Program-made: the position numbers and the translations under genes | NCBI GenBank assembly: GCA_963920765.1 | Contig: OY987243.1 | Coordinates: forward strand, 20,641,419-20,705,418 | From: Ulota crispa | Lineage: Eukaryota > Streptophyta > Bryopsida > Orthotrichales > Orthotrichaceae | Direction of reading: 5' to 3' | DNA length: 64,000 bases | In this document: positions 34,976 through 45,934 of the stretch, piece by piece | Layout of the letters: every line of letters begins with the position of its first letter | How positions within the stretch are numbered: the stretch's first letter is position 1 | Notes under the pieces: model-generated | Told to the model about the DNA's origin: nothing | Seen by the model: only the letters and a program-made list of their open reading frames with translations | The model's database searches: none

Positions 34976-35031
34976 TATTAACAATAGGTTTTTAAACCCT
35001 TAAACACCAAAGTTGATGTTTTTGATCCCGT

Positions 35032-35171
35032 CACTACAAGGAAATGGCACTTTTTTGACTCAGCTCTATGACTGGACTTCTGGAGTGAGTCATTTTGTAT
35101 CCATAATGACTCTAGAATGACTCATGGTAGTCATAGTGCTGAGTCAAAAAAGTGTCTTTAATCTTGTAGTG
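35032..35171. mobile_element. CACTA-type MITE, 140 bp, 3-bp target duplication
   Basis: Ends CACTACAAGGAAATGGCAC and inverse CTTGTAGTG; the target duplication is CGT (35029-35031 and 35172-35174). The TTTTTTGACTCAGC block recurs inverted as GCTGAGTCAAAAAA. CACTACAAG ends with a 3-base duplication are diagnostic of CACTA (En/Spm) elements. Confidence 0.9.
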
Positions 35172-35174
35172 CGT

Positions 35175-35519
35175 GGTCATTAAAAAAAAATTGTAGGACA
35201 AATAAAACCCATTTTTCATTTGAATTTTTTTAGAACTGACCATCAACACATGGTGCAATAAAGAAGGCAAAAAACAATCTCACCAAATGCACTCATATTT
35301 TTAGGTAGCCCAAATTGTGAGAAAATTCAAAGACATGGTGCTAAGTCCCATGCCGCCCTTCTTGCAATCTTCATGAAGTCAACATGCACTATTGACTTTT
35401 GCAACTTTTAGAAATAGTATTATAATAGGTGGGCACTTGCTACACCATTGTAAAGTACTGTAAAGCTACTATAGATGGGCAAACATGGCAACCAACCAGC
35501 CATTCAAGAGTTATCTTTG
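35175..35519. other. Probable decayed TTAA-element interior
   Basis: The blocks at 35310-35465 (aaattgtgagaaaattca, acatggtgctaag, catgcactattgactttt) match the interiors of 59927-60285 and, inverted, 3679-4040, so the CACTA MITE probably landed in a related element starting near 34992. Its right end is not visible. Confidence 0.4.
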
Positions 35520-35715
35520 GGTCGAGAGGCCAAAGTCTTGGCTTCTTGCGATTTGGTGGAAATTGACTGCCTCTTGGCCTTTGTCCATAGTGTGAAGTGC
35601 CTCTTAGGGCCGTTTCACATTATGGCCAAAGAGAAGCCATTGATTTCCACTAATCAAATTGCAAGAAACAAAGAGTTTGGCCTCTCAACCTTTCACACTA
35701 GAGGCCAAAGTCCAA
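35520..35715. repeat. Foldback, imperfect arms ~80-90 bp
   Basis: GAGAGGCCAAAGTC at 35523 pairs with the reverse of the GAGAGGCCAA segment near 35690, and tttggtggaaattgac pairs with gatttccactaatcaaat. Probably another decayed MITE; target duplication not evident. Confidence 0.55.
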
Positions 35716-35783
35716 AATCCCTCACCCCCATGGCATCATTTTTTCATCCAAAACGACAACATCTCAAGAAAAGTTTGGATTAA

Positions 35784-36710
35784 CCCTTTAGTGCTCGTCA
35801 ACCATTTGGGAGGGCACCTCAAATTTTCACTATATTGTCTACAAAACACATTCAAGGACAAAATTTGTGGTTTTAAAATCAAATCAGACCGGACATATCA
35901 AAGCTATAAACTTTGGCAAGATGAATATAAAAAAAAAGTTTGATCTATTGGAACAATTCCACATGAGGATTGTGAGAAGCTTGATGATCCAAAAAAACTT
36001 GTTGTGCAAAAACATGAGACATTCTAACTAGTTAGTGTCAATTGTGCAATTGAAACTTTTGATAGTGGTGCGATTTGTAGAGGCATTTGCTCCATTCTAG
36101 GTTACTGCATTCCAAAAAAAGATTCAAAATTCGAGTCAATTTGTGAATTTCACGACATGTTTTGTGAAATTGAGCATTGGAAGAATACGAATGTGGCCAC
36201 ACATATACGGTTGAATACAGCATGCATGAAACATGTTTCCACAAAATCCAATTGGTCAATATCATCTACATTGGGTGTCATTTGAGGTACAAGGTCCCAC
36301 ATTTAGCATTGCAAACCTTCAAAGCCTAAGGAATCATAGAATACATAATGTTGTAACTGAAATACACTAAATGTAGAACTTCTAAATAAACCATGCATCT
36401 TTTGCACAATTGCTAGAGAGTTAGCACTGGATACTTTGGGTGCAATATGTGGGCTTTGGGGCCACGTTGCGGTTGCACTGAATTAGTTTTTCATTTGTTA
36501 CACCCATATGAGATTCCCAGCTTCATATGTAAAACACACATAGCTACCATGTTTCTTTATGCCTTGCTTTGAAATTTATTCTAGTAGGAGCACAAACTAA
36601 ACCCCCAACTTTGTTACATTCTGTGTTTTTGCAAACTAAATAGAACAAAGATGACAAGAACCACAGAGTACCAAAATCAACCCAAAAGTGGTTAACCGGG
36701 CACTAAAGGG
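35784..36710. mobile_element. TTAA-flanked piggyBac-like MITE, 927 bp
   Basis: TTAA at 35780-35783 and 36711-36714; ends CCCTTTAGTGCTCGTC and inverse CCGGGCACTAAAGGG. Shares its right TTAA with the element at 36715. No coding capacity seen. Confidence 0.8.
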
Positions 36711-36714
36711 TTAA

Positions 36715-37025
36715 GGTAGCAGCACCCATAATTGTCAATTCAAGGTTTTGAACATGGTGATTATTAGTAAACATCTAGCAAATTATAAGATCCTATTAGC
36801 AAGAGAAAAATGATGAGTTTGCTCTTTTGGATGTATTATTTGGATACTGTGAGAATAAGTTGTGAATTTTTAAAGAGCCGATTGCAATTGCACCTAATAC
36901 CAACACTAAGGTTTCATGTCCACATGTTGTACATCCTTGTAGTTACATCTATTCACTTCCGCGGATTTTCCAAGATTTTAGAGGTGATGGTTATGGGTAC
37001 AGTGATGGTTATGGGTGTTGCTACC
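36715..37025. mobile_element. TTAA-flanked MITE with GGTAGC ends, 311 bp
   Basis: TTAA at 36711-36714 and 37026-37029; ends GGTAGCAGCACCCATAA and inverse TTATGGGTGTTGCTACC. Inverted relative of 62166-62472. Its ends begin GG rather than CCC, like 27954-28213. Confidence 0.8.
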
Positions 37026-37029
37026 TTAA

Positions 37030-40000
37030 GCAAAAATGGAGATCCAAACTATGGTTCAAAATTTTCTCACAATATAATCAAAAGCCAACAACATCTTGGC
37101 GGTTAGATGTGGAATGTCTAACAAATGTTAAGATTTTGGTCTTTGAGCTTGGCCTTTGAAGGTTTCTCACTATGGTCATTCATGTTGAGATGCAGTGAAA
37201 GTTCATTACCAAGAGTTTGGTTTTTGGACTTTACCTTTGAAAACTTCACACTATAGACAACCACCGTATCAAAAACCATATTTTATTACCTATTTCAATA
37301 CATTTTTTTAGCCTCTCAATAAAATTTGGCCGCACAATCCCACTGCCTCTCAACTTGGTCAGCCATAGTGTGAACCAGTGTTTTTGTTTGGGGCGAAATG
37401 TTGCCAGGAAGTAAAAAAAATTTAGAGACGCTTGAAATTAACGCCAAACATAGGGTTTCCAATGAATATATTTTGCCAATTTTTTTATATATCATTAAAA
37501 GATTTGGACATGTTGCTAGGTAGCACCATTCACCATTCACTAGTGACAAAGCACAACAAATGTATAATTTTCTTTATATGTGGTAATTGTACCAACATGA
37601 CCATCAATTATAGTACCAAATTTTAGAATCCTCTCAAGTGGGTCAACAGTCCACACACAAATTTAAGTTTATATGGTAACCTGATTCCAAAGTACCATGA
37701 TTTTACTGAGGCATAAAACAATACTACTCTAATGGATGAATACTATGTGTTACATATGTACTGATCAAACTACATAAACAAAAGATGGCATGGTACAATC
37801 AGTCAATTTCATTGGTCAATTGTGCCCAACTAAGCTACATTGAATATTGCATGTCAATTAGTGTTTTTGTTTGGGGCTACAAATCTTCAAAAAACGAGTT
37901 TTGATAGGAGCCTAAAATTTGCATCAAAGCCAGTGAAAACAGTGAGTGTTTTTTGCCAAAATTCACCAGTGAAAGGGACTGCTTTTGCCCCTGTTTCCCA
38001 CATGTCACGCCACAATCATTTGCTTTAGATGTCTTTTTGCACTAAAAATTTGAGAATGACTTGTGGATTTTGCCAAAAATTAAATGAAAAAAAAGCCAAA
38101 TTTGCACCAGAAAAAAAAAAGACAATCGCCAAATTAGCACCAAACACAAAATTCCAATTTAAACACTATTGTGAACTGTGAAGCGGCCCTTATTCTTCCT
38201 CTATGCAAGGAGATGTACTGTACTTCGTCTGCTGACGTGCAGAGTGGCTAACAATGAGTGCAGTGTCTCAGCTGTGTCAGCTTTCAAGGTGATGCCCCAG
38301 TTCCAAGCTCCGTATATGGAGTAACTTATGTGGGCGACTTCAAGAGCGCCCCGCAGTGTCTCACGAACCACATCTTTCCATTCAATTAATTGCAGTATTG
38401 CACCACTCCAGATTTTAGTCACCACCAGCCAGTGAGGTCTCAGACGTGATTCTCGAAATTAGCTCAAGTGGCTCATAACTCTGCTAAAATGTGATAAACA
38501 TTCAAATTCAACACTTTTGGTATTCCCGTTTGATGTACCTATAAAAATGAAATAAAACAATGAACAATATCCTTGTAGGTTCTTGTATTTTGAAAAATAT
38601 CCTTGTAATTTTTAAATTGCAAAAATACTCCCGTGGGGATACAACTGACGGTCTTGTTAACAAAACAAAAACAGTGAATATCACAAGATTTGTATTTGAA
38701 ATTTTTTACCACATTTTATCTTATCTTATTTCTATAATAGAATACAATCTATTAGTTGGGTAGTTGCAAAGCTCACACGCTCCAAGAAAATTAAATGGCG
38801 GTTATGACCGCGGTGGTTGTCCTTGGCAATGGGGTATACATGGGAATAGGGGTGGCTAGATTGTAAGCACATAGCCTTTTGCTGGAACGGTGGGTGCACA
38901 CATCCACTAGTCACTTGATGATAGACTTGATCATATTTTACTTTTGGACAAGCCCTTGCAGGTGGGATATTTGTTGGATTCTTGATAGATGTTGACTGGC
39001 ATTTGTTTCACTTGTAGTCTCAAAGTGGGAAATGCTCTTTCATGAGCAAGGACCCTTGAGCAATGAACTGTGAGCTGGGACTTTTTGTTAATATAATAAA
39101 TTCCACCTGTAAATGGGTACATAGGGCCCTAGAATTGTGCATTTTAAACTACTATCTCTTGAAAAATTTACTATTTTTAAAGTTAATCCATTGATTTTGA
39201 GTTGATAATTCATTCTTGCTCACGAAATCTTGAATCCCGGCTCATGGCTCACCATTTTACACTTATCAAATAGCGTTATCCGTCACAAGGTATAGTAATT
39301 TTATAGCATTTGGAATTGTGGTACAAAAATTATACTCCAAGAAGGACTTCTCTTTTGTATTTAAGGCACAAAAAGCAACAAGTTTAATATTGAGGCCATT
39401 ATTTTTGACAATTGTCTTGTTAGTAGAGGATGTGATGAAATTCAAAACAACAAATTTCTAATCTATTGGGTGAGCATTGTGAACCCTTTGAAGTCTTATC
39501 TTTTAATGATGAAACTTCCAAACCACCTTATATAAATGATTAATTTTCACCATAACAGATGAGTGCAATCGGTTTGAAGATTTTCAAACATATATTCAAC
39601 ACACATGCAACATAATCCAGAAATTTCAGTCATACAAATACATACTTTCACTTTCAAACCCCTAAACAAATCTTTCATTTGGTAGCACTCAAAATTTAAC
39701 TAGTCCCATCTTGGAATGCCATGGTCTTGGTAACAATAATGACGTAGGGTTTGGAAAGAATTACGATGGCACAAAACCAACTTTTAATATGCTCAAATGA
39801 ACAAGAAAATCTCCCAAAAATTCATTGTAAGGATATCATGAAAACTCCACAGTTGCTGGCATCTTGGACAAAAACCAAGTGCAATTTAGAGGCTAACATG
39901 TATGATCCCATATGTGATTTCTAAGGGATAGTCCACATTACATCCCATGTCCATTAAAGATCTCAAAATCCTATTGGTTGCTAGCCAAAAGTTGTGTGTA

Positions 40001-40531
40001 CAATTCACACTGTATCTCAAGTCTCTTGTCCCAATTGATTGCTTTTTTCCTAAGTGACAACACATTTTGGAAGTTTTAGCACCAAGAAAGGTGGAGCTTC
40101 ACTCAAGGTTTGGATTAACCACCTTGCTCCACCCAACTTTTAGCCCAAAGCCCACTAAGTTTCACTATAAGGAAAACCGTCCAAAATGACAAAAATATGT
40201 TTGAATCAGCATAGCCTAATCTACAGAAATTGTCCAATTTGACAATTTTTTTGTCACTTGAACACATTTAGTCAATTTGGACATGTCAATTAGGACATAA
40301 TTTCTTTTAGTGTTTTATGCATAAAATATTCATGACTTTATGTAATACTCCTTACTGCCCTGTAAAACCAACAAAGCTAGAATCTTTGCATTGAGGTGAT
40401 GTCAAAGCAACACCAACCAAAACAACTAGTTTACCAACAGATGAAGTAAATTGTATTTTTTGAAAGTTGGAGGACAACCAATTTGCTTAGGGTGCCATTT
40501 GTTGTTATGTTGAAGATAACCTCTTCACCAT
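37030..40531. other. AT-rich intergenic DNA, no supported gene
   Basis: Apart from the possible gene fragment at 38201-38425, I see no coding signal. Poorly defined repeats occur (for example ggacttt-cctttgaa pieces at 37150-37260). Confidence 0.45.
38201..38425 (-). pseudogene. Possible gene fragment, unrecognised
   Basis: A GC-richer island on the minus strand encodes WKDVVRETLRGALEVAHISY and SIYGAWNWGITLKADTAETL, which looks like real protein composition, ending in a stop at about 38201. No flanking exons or family could be identified. It could be a captured or decayed exon. Confidence 0.3.
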
Positions 40532-40535
40532 TTAA

Positions 40536-40773
40536 CCCATGAGCGCCTTGCATAAGTTTGCTCAAACCCAAACCCTTTCGAATTCATTCCAATCAAACTT
40601 TCACCTAAAAGAGATCCACATAATTTGACTGTACCGATTGGTAAGGAACATATGCTTGGAGCTCCACAAAAAGGGACATGTCCTTACACCATACCATTGA
40701 AAATATTATAGTAGTCAAACCTTGAAATATTTCAAAATCGAGAGACCATGTTCTGACCCCTTGGGCGCTCAGG
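40536..40773. mobile_element. TTAA-flanked MITE, 238 bp (GAGCGCC subtype)
   Basis: TTAA at 40532-40535, right flank ttta (decayed). Ends CCCATGAGCGCCTTG and inverse TGGGCGCTCAGGAG. Short relative of 18401-19638 by its ends. Confidence 0.65.
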
Positions 40774-41173
40774 AGTTTAGGGTAGGAGACTGAAGATGAC
40801 TCTTTGTGAAGTCTAAAATTGTTGTTTCTGAAACAAACTAGAAAATTGAATGTAAAAAATCAAAGAATCTACTTTTACATAAAGAAATAAATACTGCCAC
40901 TTGTCTCTTACAAAATGCGAGTTTGTCTAAGTACGGCCTGACCTTGAGACTCGAAGAAATTGCACGAGGATGTCATGTAAACATCTCCTCACAATCAAAT
41001 AGCAAAAAGAATACTGTCAAAAAAGTGCCTGGAATCTAACACAGTGGTATTCGCGTTTTCATGTAGCTATTTATATATATGTTGGAAGAAACTTTGCGAG
41101 CGCTTTTGGTCGATTTTTTAACACGTTATGAACACTGGGGGATGAGTGGTCACACAAGTCGAATCACTCAATA

Positions 41174-41497
41174 GGGGCTTCAAACATCAACTTTTTTCGG
41201 TGACTCACGTCGCGATTCATCTCTGTGCATTCATTAGTGAATCTTGACGTGACTCACCTCTGGACTTCACTCCTCACGTGATCCACGTGAGGAGTGAACT
41301 TCAAAGACTCACTTCCGTGGCTTCTCGGGGCTCATGCACTTCTGTTTTCAAACCCTGAAATTTTTTTCGTAGAAATTTTTGCAAATTCACAGGTATCTCA
41401 AACTTTGTGCATGCGAGGGAATGAAAACAATTCACTAGCAAGCGGAAATCCTATGAGGTGAGAAGTTCGAAGGCAAGATTTTATGTTTGAAGCCCCC
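41174..41497. mobile_element. GGGGCTTCAAAC foldback element, 324 bp
   Basis: Ends GGGGCTTCAAACATCAAC and inverse GTTTGAAGCCCCC; flanks end in ata and begin taa. Interior shares CTCACCTCTGGACTTCACTC with the 15664 and 25285 copies. Confidence 0.75.
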
Positions 41498-41557
41498 TAA
41501 TCAGAGCATCACCACCCTAGACCAGTGTGCAGGGAGTTTTTAAGCTTTTTTGGTTAA

Positions 41558-42475
41558 CCCCTAAAGGACCATTGTCCCCTCGGGGGACAATTGGGATTTT
41601 GGCATGTACCTATGGCTAAACTACTTTGTGTGATTTTTTGAAACTTTTACGGAAGGTGAGGAATTCAAAGGTCTGTGGGAATGTAATTTATTCTTCATTC
41701 CGACATTTATTGAAGAAATTATGCATGAAAATCTGGACAAAGTTGCTCCTTGGGTAGCCAAAAACTTCTTTAAAAATTTCATTTTTTTCAAATAAAAATC
41801 TGAGATAGGTTCTTTAGACTTACATAGACGTGGAGAGCTTTGAATCATTCAATTTTGATAGATGAGATGAAAGTTATGAGGAGTTTTGTTTGCGGGCAGT
41901 TCTAGATTCTCTACTCTAAAATAAACTTTGAAGTCCTTTATTTTACTCAATTCTCAATACTTTGGAAAAAAAACAAAACCAAAGGATGTAGATTGTTTAT
42001 CACAACATTAAAACTGTTGGGATTGGCATTTTTCATTTCCATAATTAAATTCTTAACAATTTAGTGTTTTGACTCATTCTCTACTTCTTTTTACTTACTA
42101 TTTTCTCCCATGTGTTGTATAGTTCCAATTGATTTGAAAATTTTCTCACACATACCTAACTTGGTCTCCTATATGGGAAAAATAAACCACAACTTTGTGT
42201 AGAGTAATTTTTTTGATCTAAGAGTGGTCAAGCCTTCTGAAATTTTTGGGCAATAGCAAAAAAAAACTTTTTTTTGCAATTCATATGTAAATATCTCACT
42301 CATTTTTGTATAGATTGAGCTAATTTTTTTACCACGTGTACCTCTTGTAGTCTACTGTAAGATCTTATGGTTGAATTCTTGTAAAATACTTTTTTTCTTA
42401 CCACTATACTTGCTTCCCCCAAAAGTGGCAGTTTTCTATGTTTTTCACAAAAAAAATGGCTTGGTCCTTTAGGGG
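41558..42475 (-). mobile_element. TTAA-flanked piggyBac-like MITE, 918 bp
   Basis: TTAA at 41554-41557 and 42476-42479; ends CCCCTAAAGGACCATTGTCC and inverse TTGGTCCTTTAGGGG. Reverse-oriented member of the 930-bp subfamily, with both TTAA flanks intact. Confidence 0.85.
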
Positions 42476-42927
42476 TTAAAAGCCTACATTTCTCATTTTC
42501 ATCCGGTTTTTCAATGGATGCACCGGCTATTCACCACATACCTACACTATAATTGGAATTTTTTTGAAAACTTAGCCAGTTTTTAGCCAATTTAATTATA
42601 TTTCAATGGGTTTTTTGCATATTTCATTCGGCTGGCTTTCTATATTTTTTCGGCTCTCCTCGTTCATTGCCCCAAACAAAAAGGCACACCTAACTTGCAC
42701 CTTTGCAAGAGGACCTTGAATTTGGGTCTCTATTGCATAGTCAAGAACACGGAGAGTCTCTCCAAGCTTCCGTTCATGCCACGTCATTGTGAAGGTCTTT
42801 CTTGTTCACACTAGAGCTCATGGAAGAACTCAAATCCCTCAAATCTTCAAATTATAATTGAAAAGTGTTGGAGAATAGAAATTGAAAGGTTCTGGCGAAA
42901 ACCAAGATCGTCCAAGAGGTTAGAGTG

Positions 42928-43142
42928 AGAGCCAGTTTCCATGGGGGACCAAAATTGGAAGGGGCTTCTAGGCTGACCCGAGCAGAACGAAGAAAAAACT
43001 TTGAAATGTTCAAAATGCGGAGAGTGGAAAGCAACCTCCAATTTTGGGTCCAAGCCCTCTAGTCATGTACTTTGACTTTTATAGAATTGGAGGCTTGAAG
43101 TCCAGGCTTGGACCTCTCTAGTCCCCCATGGAAACTAGCTCT
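42928..43142. mobile_element. GAGCCAGTTTCC MITE, 215 bp
   Basis: Ends AGAGCCAGTTTCCATGG and inverse CCATGGAAACTAGCTCT. A second copy is at 53121-53333. The target duplication is not clear, so no superfamily is assigned. Confidence 0.65.
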
Positions 43143-44638
43143 AAATGCGATGAGAATGTTTCAAAAATTGTGGAGCCACTACTACAACTGACACGCTTTG
43201 TGGCTCTCCAAAACACTTGTTCCGTTCTCTTTCCCGTGGAACTGCTCTCACGCCTTTCAAATATTCAAACAACGAATGTCCACAAGCAACTCCAGACGCA
43301 CGTGTGCCACAACACCTACCACATTGGTGCCGATATTACACCGATGCTCATGATTTGGACGTGATGTTTCCAAAGCGCTCACGGCATCTCGAAAAGCGTT
43401 GGTCAAAAGCATCGGCTTGCTTGCTGGAAATGCCAAAACTTTCAAATTTACCGAGCATGGTCTATTGAATTTAGGCACATTTTTTGAGGCAGACGCCACT
43501 GGGGTATGATCGTACTGTCCGTATTTGAATGTCTAGAAAGGTCCACTTATGTGCGAGCACTGACATCCACTGTACCGACGGTGCCCAACGGCGAGTGAGT
43601 GAGTGACGTGCAAGGCGGGCTCCCGTGATCCAGCAGACATCTGGGAATTGCAGGCAGCTGAGAATCAGGTTTTTTTTTGGTTTTCCCACCGATGCTTAGG
43701 TGGCATTTTTGAAAATGGTTTGTAGCTTGCTAGCTCCGTCCCTATTTTGCTTGGAGTTGAAGGTGGCCCAAATGCATGGATTTTTGGAGCATCATGGGAT
43801 TTCTTTTTGTAAGTAAAAAATATTCATTGGTCATTTTTTGAAAGCATCCAAATAACTATTGCCATTACATAAGTGTTATGTTGAATTGGATTAAGCAACA
43901 CCTCAAAAAATTAAATGCTCAAATAGTTTTAAAATGATGGCATCAATTTTCAATCTGATAAGGATTTTTTGAAAACCTAGGCTGCAACACAATTTTCATT
44001 ATTGCAATCTGGCATTTTTTGAAATTTTTTCCTCCTCTTTTCCTATAGGCTTGAAGCTAGCCTTTTTTTTTGAGGCAATTGGGCCTTAAATTGCCCAAAA
44101 AAAAAGTAGTATTGAGAATAGAAGGCATTTCTACTGGCTGGGAGACTGTCGCCATGACCTAGCGGTCTTGCAAATGACTTGCTCAATCACATTGAAGGCC
44201 CATTCCCATTGCACAGTTGGACGTGTTTGGGTGAGAATCTTTTTGTCTTCTTCCTTGATGTGGGTCCACCAACATGGGTTTGAAGTGAGTTTCTCAAACG
44301 CATTTAGAATGCGTTAGTAAAACAAGTTCTCTTGTATGACGCATTCCCTCATTTCAGGCAACTAATGAGAAGGTTCCATGTATACCCTCAAAAGGTGGTA
44401 GTAATGATGTGGGACTTTCTTGGTGGTGGGATTTTGAAACGTTTTTGTGCTTTTAGTCTTTGCTTGTATATTTTTGTCCATGCACATTCCTCTCGCGCAC
44501 CTTGCCAATGAGAATGAGATTCAGTGTGACTCATCTTTGAACAGTGAACACAGCTGACGAACTGCTGGTGGACGTCCCGGTGAGAATGGGGCATGAGTGG
44601 AGAGAGAATCGCTTGCGGAGCTGTCCATCTTGTTGTGG
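43143..44638 (+). promoter_or_regulatory. Upstream region of the copy B membrane-protein gene
   Basis: It shares with copy A the segments around tctagaaaggtccacttatg and gtgatccagcagacatctgg, then diverges at about 43660-44590; copy A has repeats of tcgcagagacc/tcgccgtgaccctagcggtc in the corresponding place. Homology resumes at gagagagaatcgcttgcgg just before the ATG. No gene seen. Confidence 0.45.
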
Positions 44639-45796
44639 ATGGATCCCGGAATTGAGCAGGAGATGATGCTATTGCCATCCGCGGATGGAAATGGGAATCC
44701 GGGAGTGGAGCCGAAGCCCAGCACACAGGATACACTTAAAAATCATCCGAAGAAAGCCGTTGTGGCCGCAGCAGTGTCAGCCTCTGAGGGGTTCACCGAG
44801 CTAGAGACGAAGCCATTGACGGATGGAAATGGAAACCTGGGAGTAAAGCTGAAGTCGACCACACAAGATACATTTGATGATCATCCCAAGAAAACTGTCG
44901 TGGCGGCTGAAGTGTCGACCTTGGAGGGGTTGGCGGAGATGGAGATAGGAAGCCTGCTGTGGATGGAGCAGGTGGGGAACGAGAGGTACGCGAAAGCGTA
45001 TCGGACATGGACGGAGAGGCAATTGGCGTTTACCAATTCTTCCCATTGGTGGATGAACCAATACTCTTCCCAAATCAATGAGATTTACCAATTGATCGGG
45101 TTTTACACCGTGTTCCAAGGGGTGTTGCTCACGGTAGTCGCGCAGTCAAATTTGTTGCACTGTAACAATTGGTGGTCAGCGTTCTTCTTGAGTCTGCTGG
45201 CGTCCATGGTCACCATAGGCGGAGTTGTGCAAAAGTGTATGACGATCAAGACGTTGGAGAAGGCAATCTACCTTGAAACACGGGTTCGTAGGGTATTGTT
45301 ATTCTCCCTCCCTTTGCCGATCTCTCCTAGGCCATTTGAGCATTTTCTTTGTAACAGCCGTGTTTTTCAGGGTCAAATCCTATTGGTAGTCGGCGCTTTA
45401 CTGAATGATGTTGCAATAGTGGACACAATCCTAATCAATGGTCACCTATCGTCTAAGGTTTTGGGTGGCGCTTTTGAATCACTGGAGATTTTGAGTACCT
45501 TTACCGCAAGCATGAGAATCTGTGCAACTAGCACGCAATCACGAAGTTGTGTATCAATATTCGTTTTCTGGCCATTGAAGTATTTTTTGTTTTGGCAGCA
45601 GCGTATCAAGCGAGTTGGGCTGCTCCTCAAAAAGCGGGGAAGTTTTGATTTCAACGTGGATGCCCGAGACGACGAGCAGGAATTTTCTCCGAGAAGGCTG
45701 AAATTGTCTGCCACGCTCGTGGTCTTAATCTTAGTGGTCTTCTCGGGTTTATTCTTGACTTCAATCTATCGAGTTGTTTGCCATCCCTTAGCCTAA
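44639..45796 (+). CDS. Three-helix plant membrane protein of unknown function, copy B, with duplicated N-terminal unit
   Basis: Exons 44639-45292 and 45599-45796 (phase 0) give 283 residues, homologous end to end to the 23356-24411 gene. It differs by a tandem duplication of about 46 residues in the N-terminal region: unit 1 runs through ADGNGNPGVEPKPSTQD to ASEGFTELET, unit 2 through TDGNGNLGVKLKSTTQD to TLEGLAEMEI. Then come EIGSLLWMEQVGNERYAKAY, hydrophobic segments IYQLIGFYTVFQGVLLTVVA and WWSAFFLSLLASMVTIGGVV, and after the intron the basic LLLKKRGSFDF stretch and a last helix, LVVLILVVFSGLFLTSIYRV. The intron (306 bases) has no stop in frame, so the unspliced reading frame is also open, predicting a 385-residue form from the same ATG. 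The copy A intron at the same place does contain a stop, so I take the spliced form as the normal one. Function unknown. Confidence 0.75.
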   Translation: MDPGIEQEMMLLPSADGNGNPGVEPKPSTQDTLKNHPKKAVVAAAVSASEGFTELETKPLTDGNGNLGVKLKSTTQDTFDDHPKKTVVAAEVSTLEGLAEMEIGSLLWMEQVGNERYAKAYRTWTERQLAFTNSSHWWMNQYSSQINEIYQLIGFYTVFQGVLLTVVAQSNLLHCNNWWSAFFLSLLASMVTIGGVVQKCMTIKTLEKAIYLETRVRRVLLFSLPLPISPRPFEHFLCNSRVFQGQILLVVGALLNDVAIVDTILINGHLSSKVLGGAFESLEILSTFTASMRICATSTQSRSCVSIFVFWPLKYFLFWQQRIKRVGLLLKKRGSFDFNVDARDDEQEFSPRRLKLSATLVVLILVVFSGLFLTSIYRVVCHPLA

Positions 45797-45934
45797 TGCA
45801 CCTGCACTTGCCGCAACCACCGCGTAAGAAGCATCACTCAAATCCAACGTTGAGGTTTTTCAACAAGACCACTTCGATTCAAACCGAAGCAAGGAAGTTT
45901 CAGCGTACACCAAGACCTTCTTGTGATGAGCATA

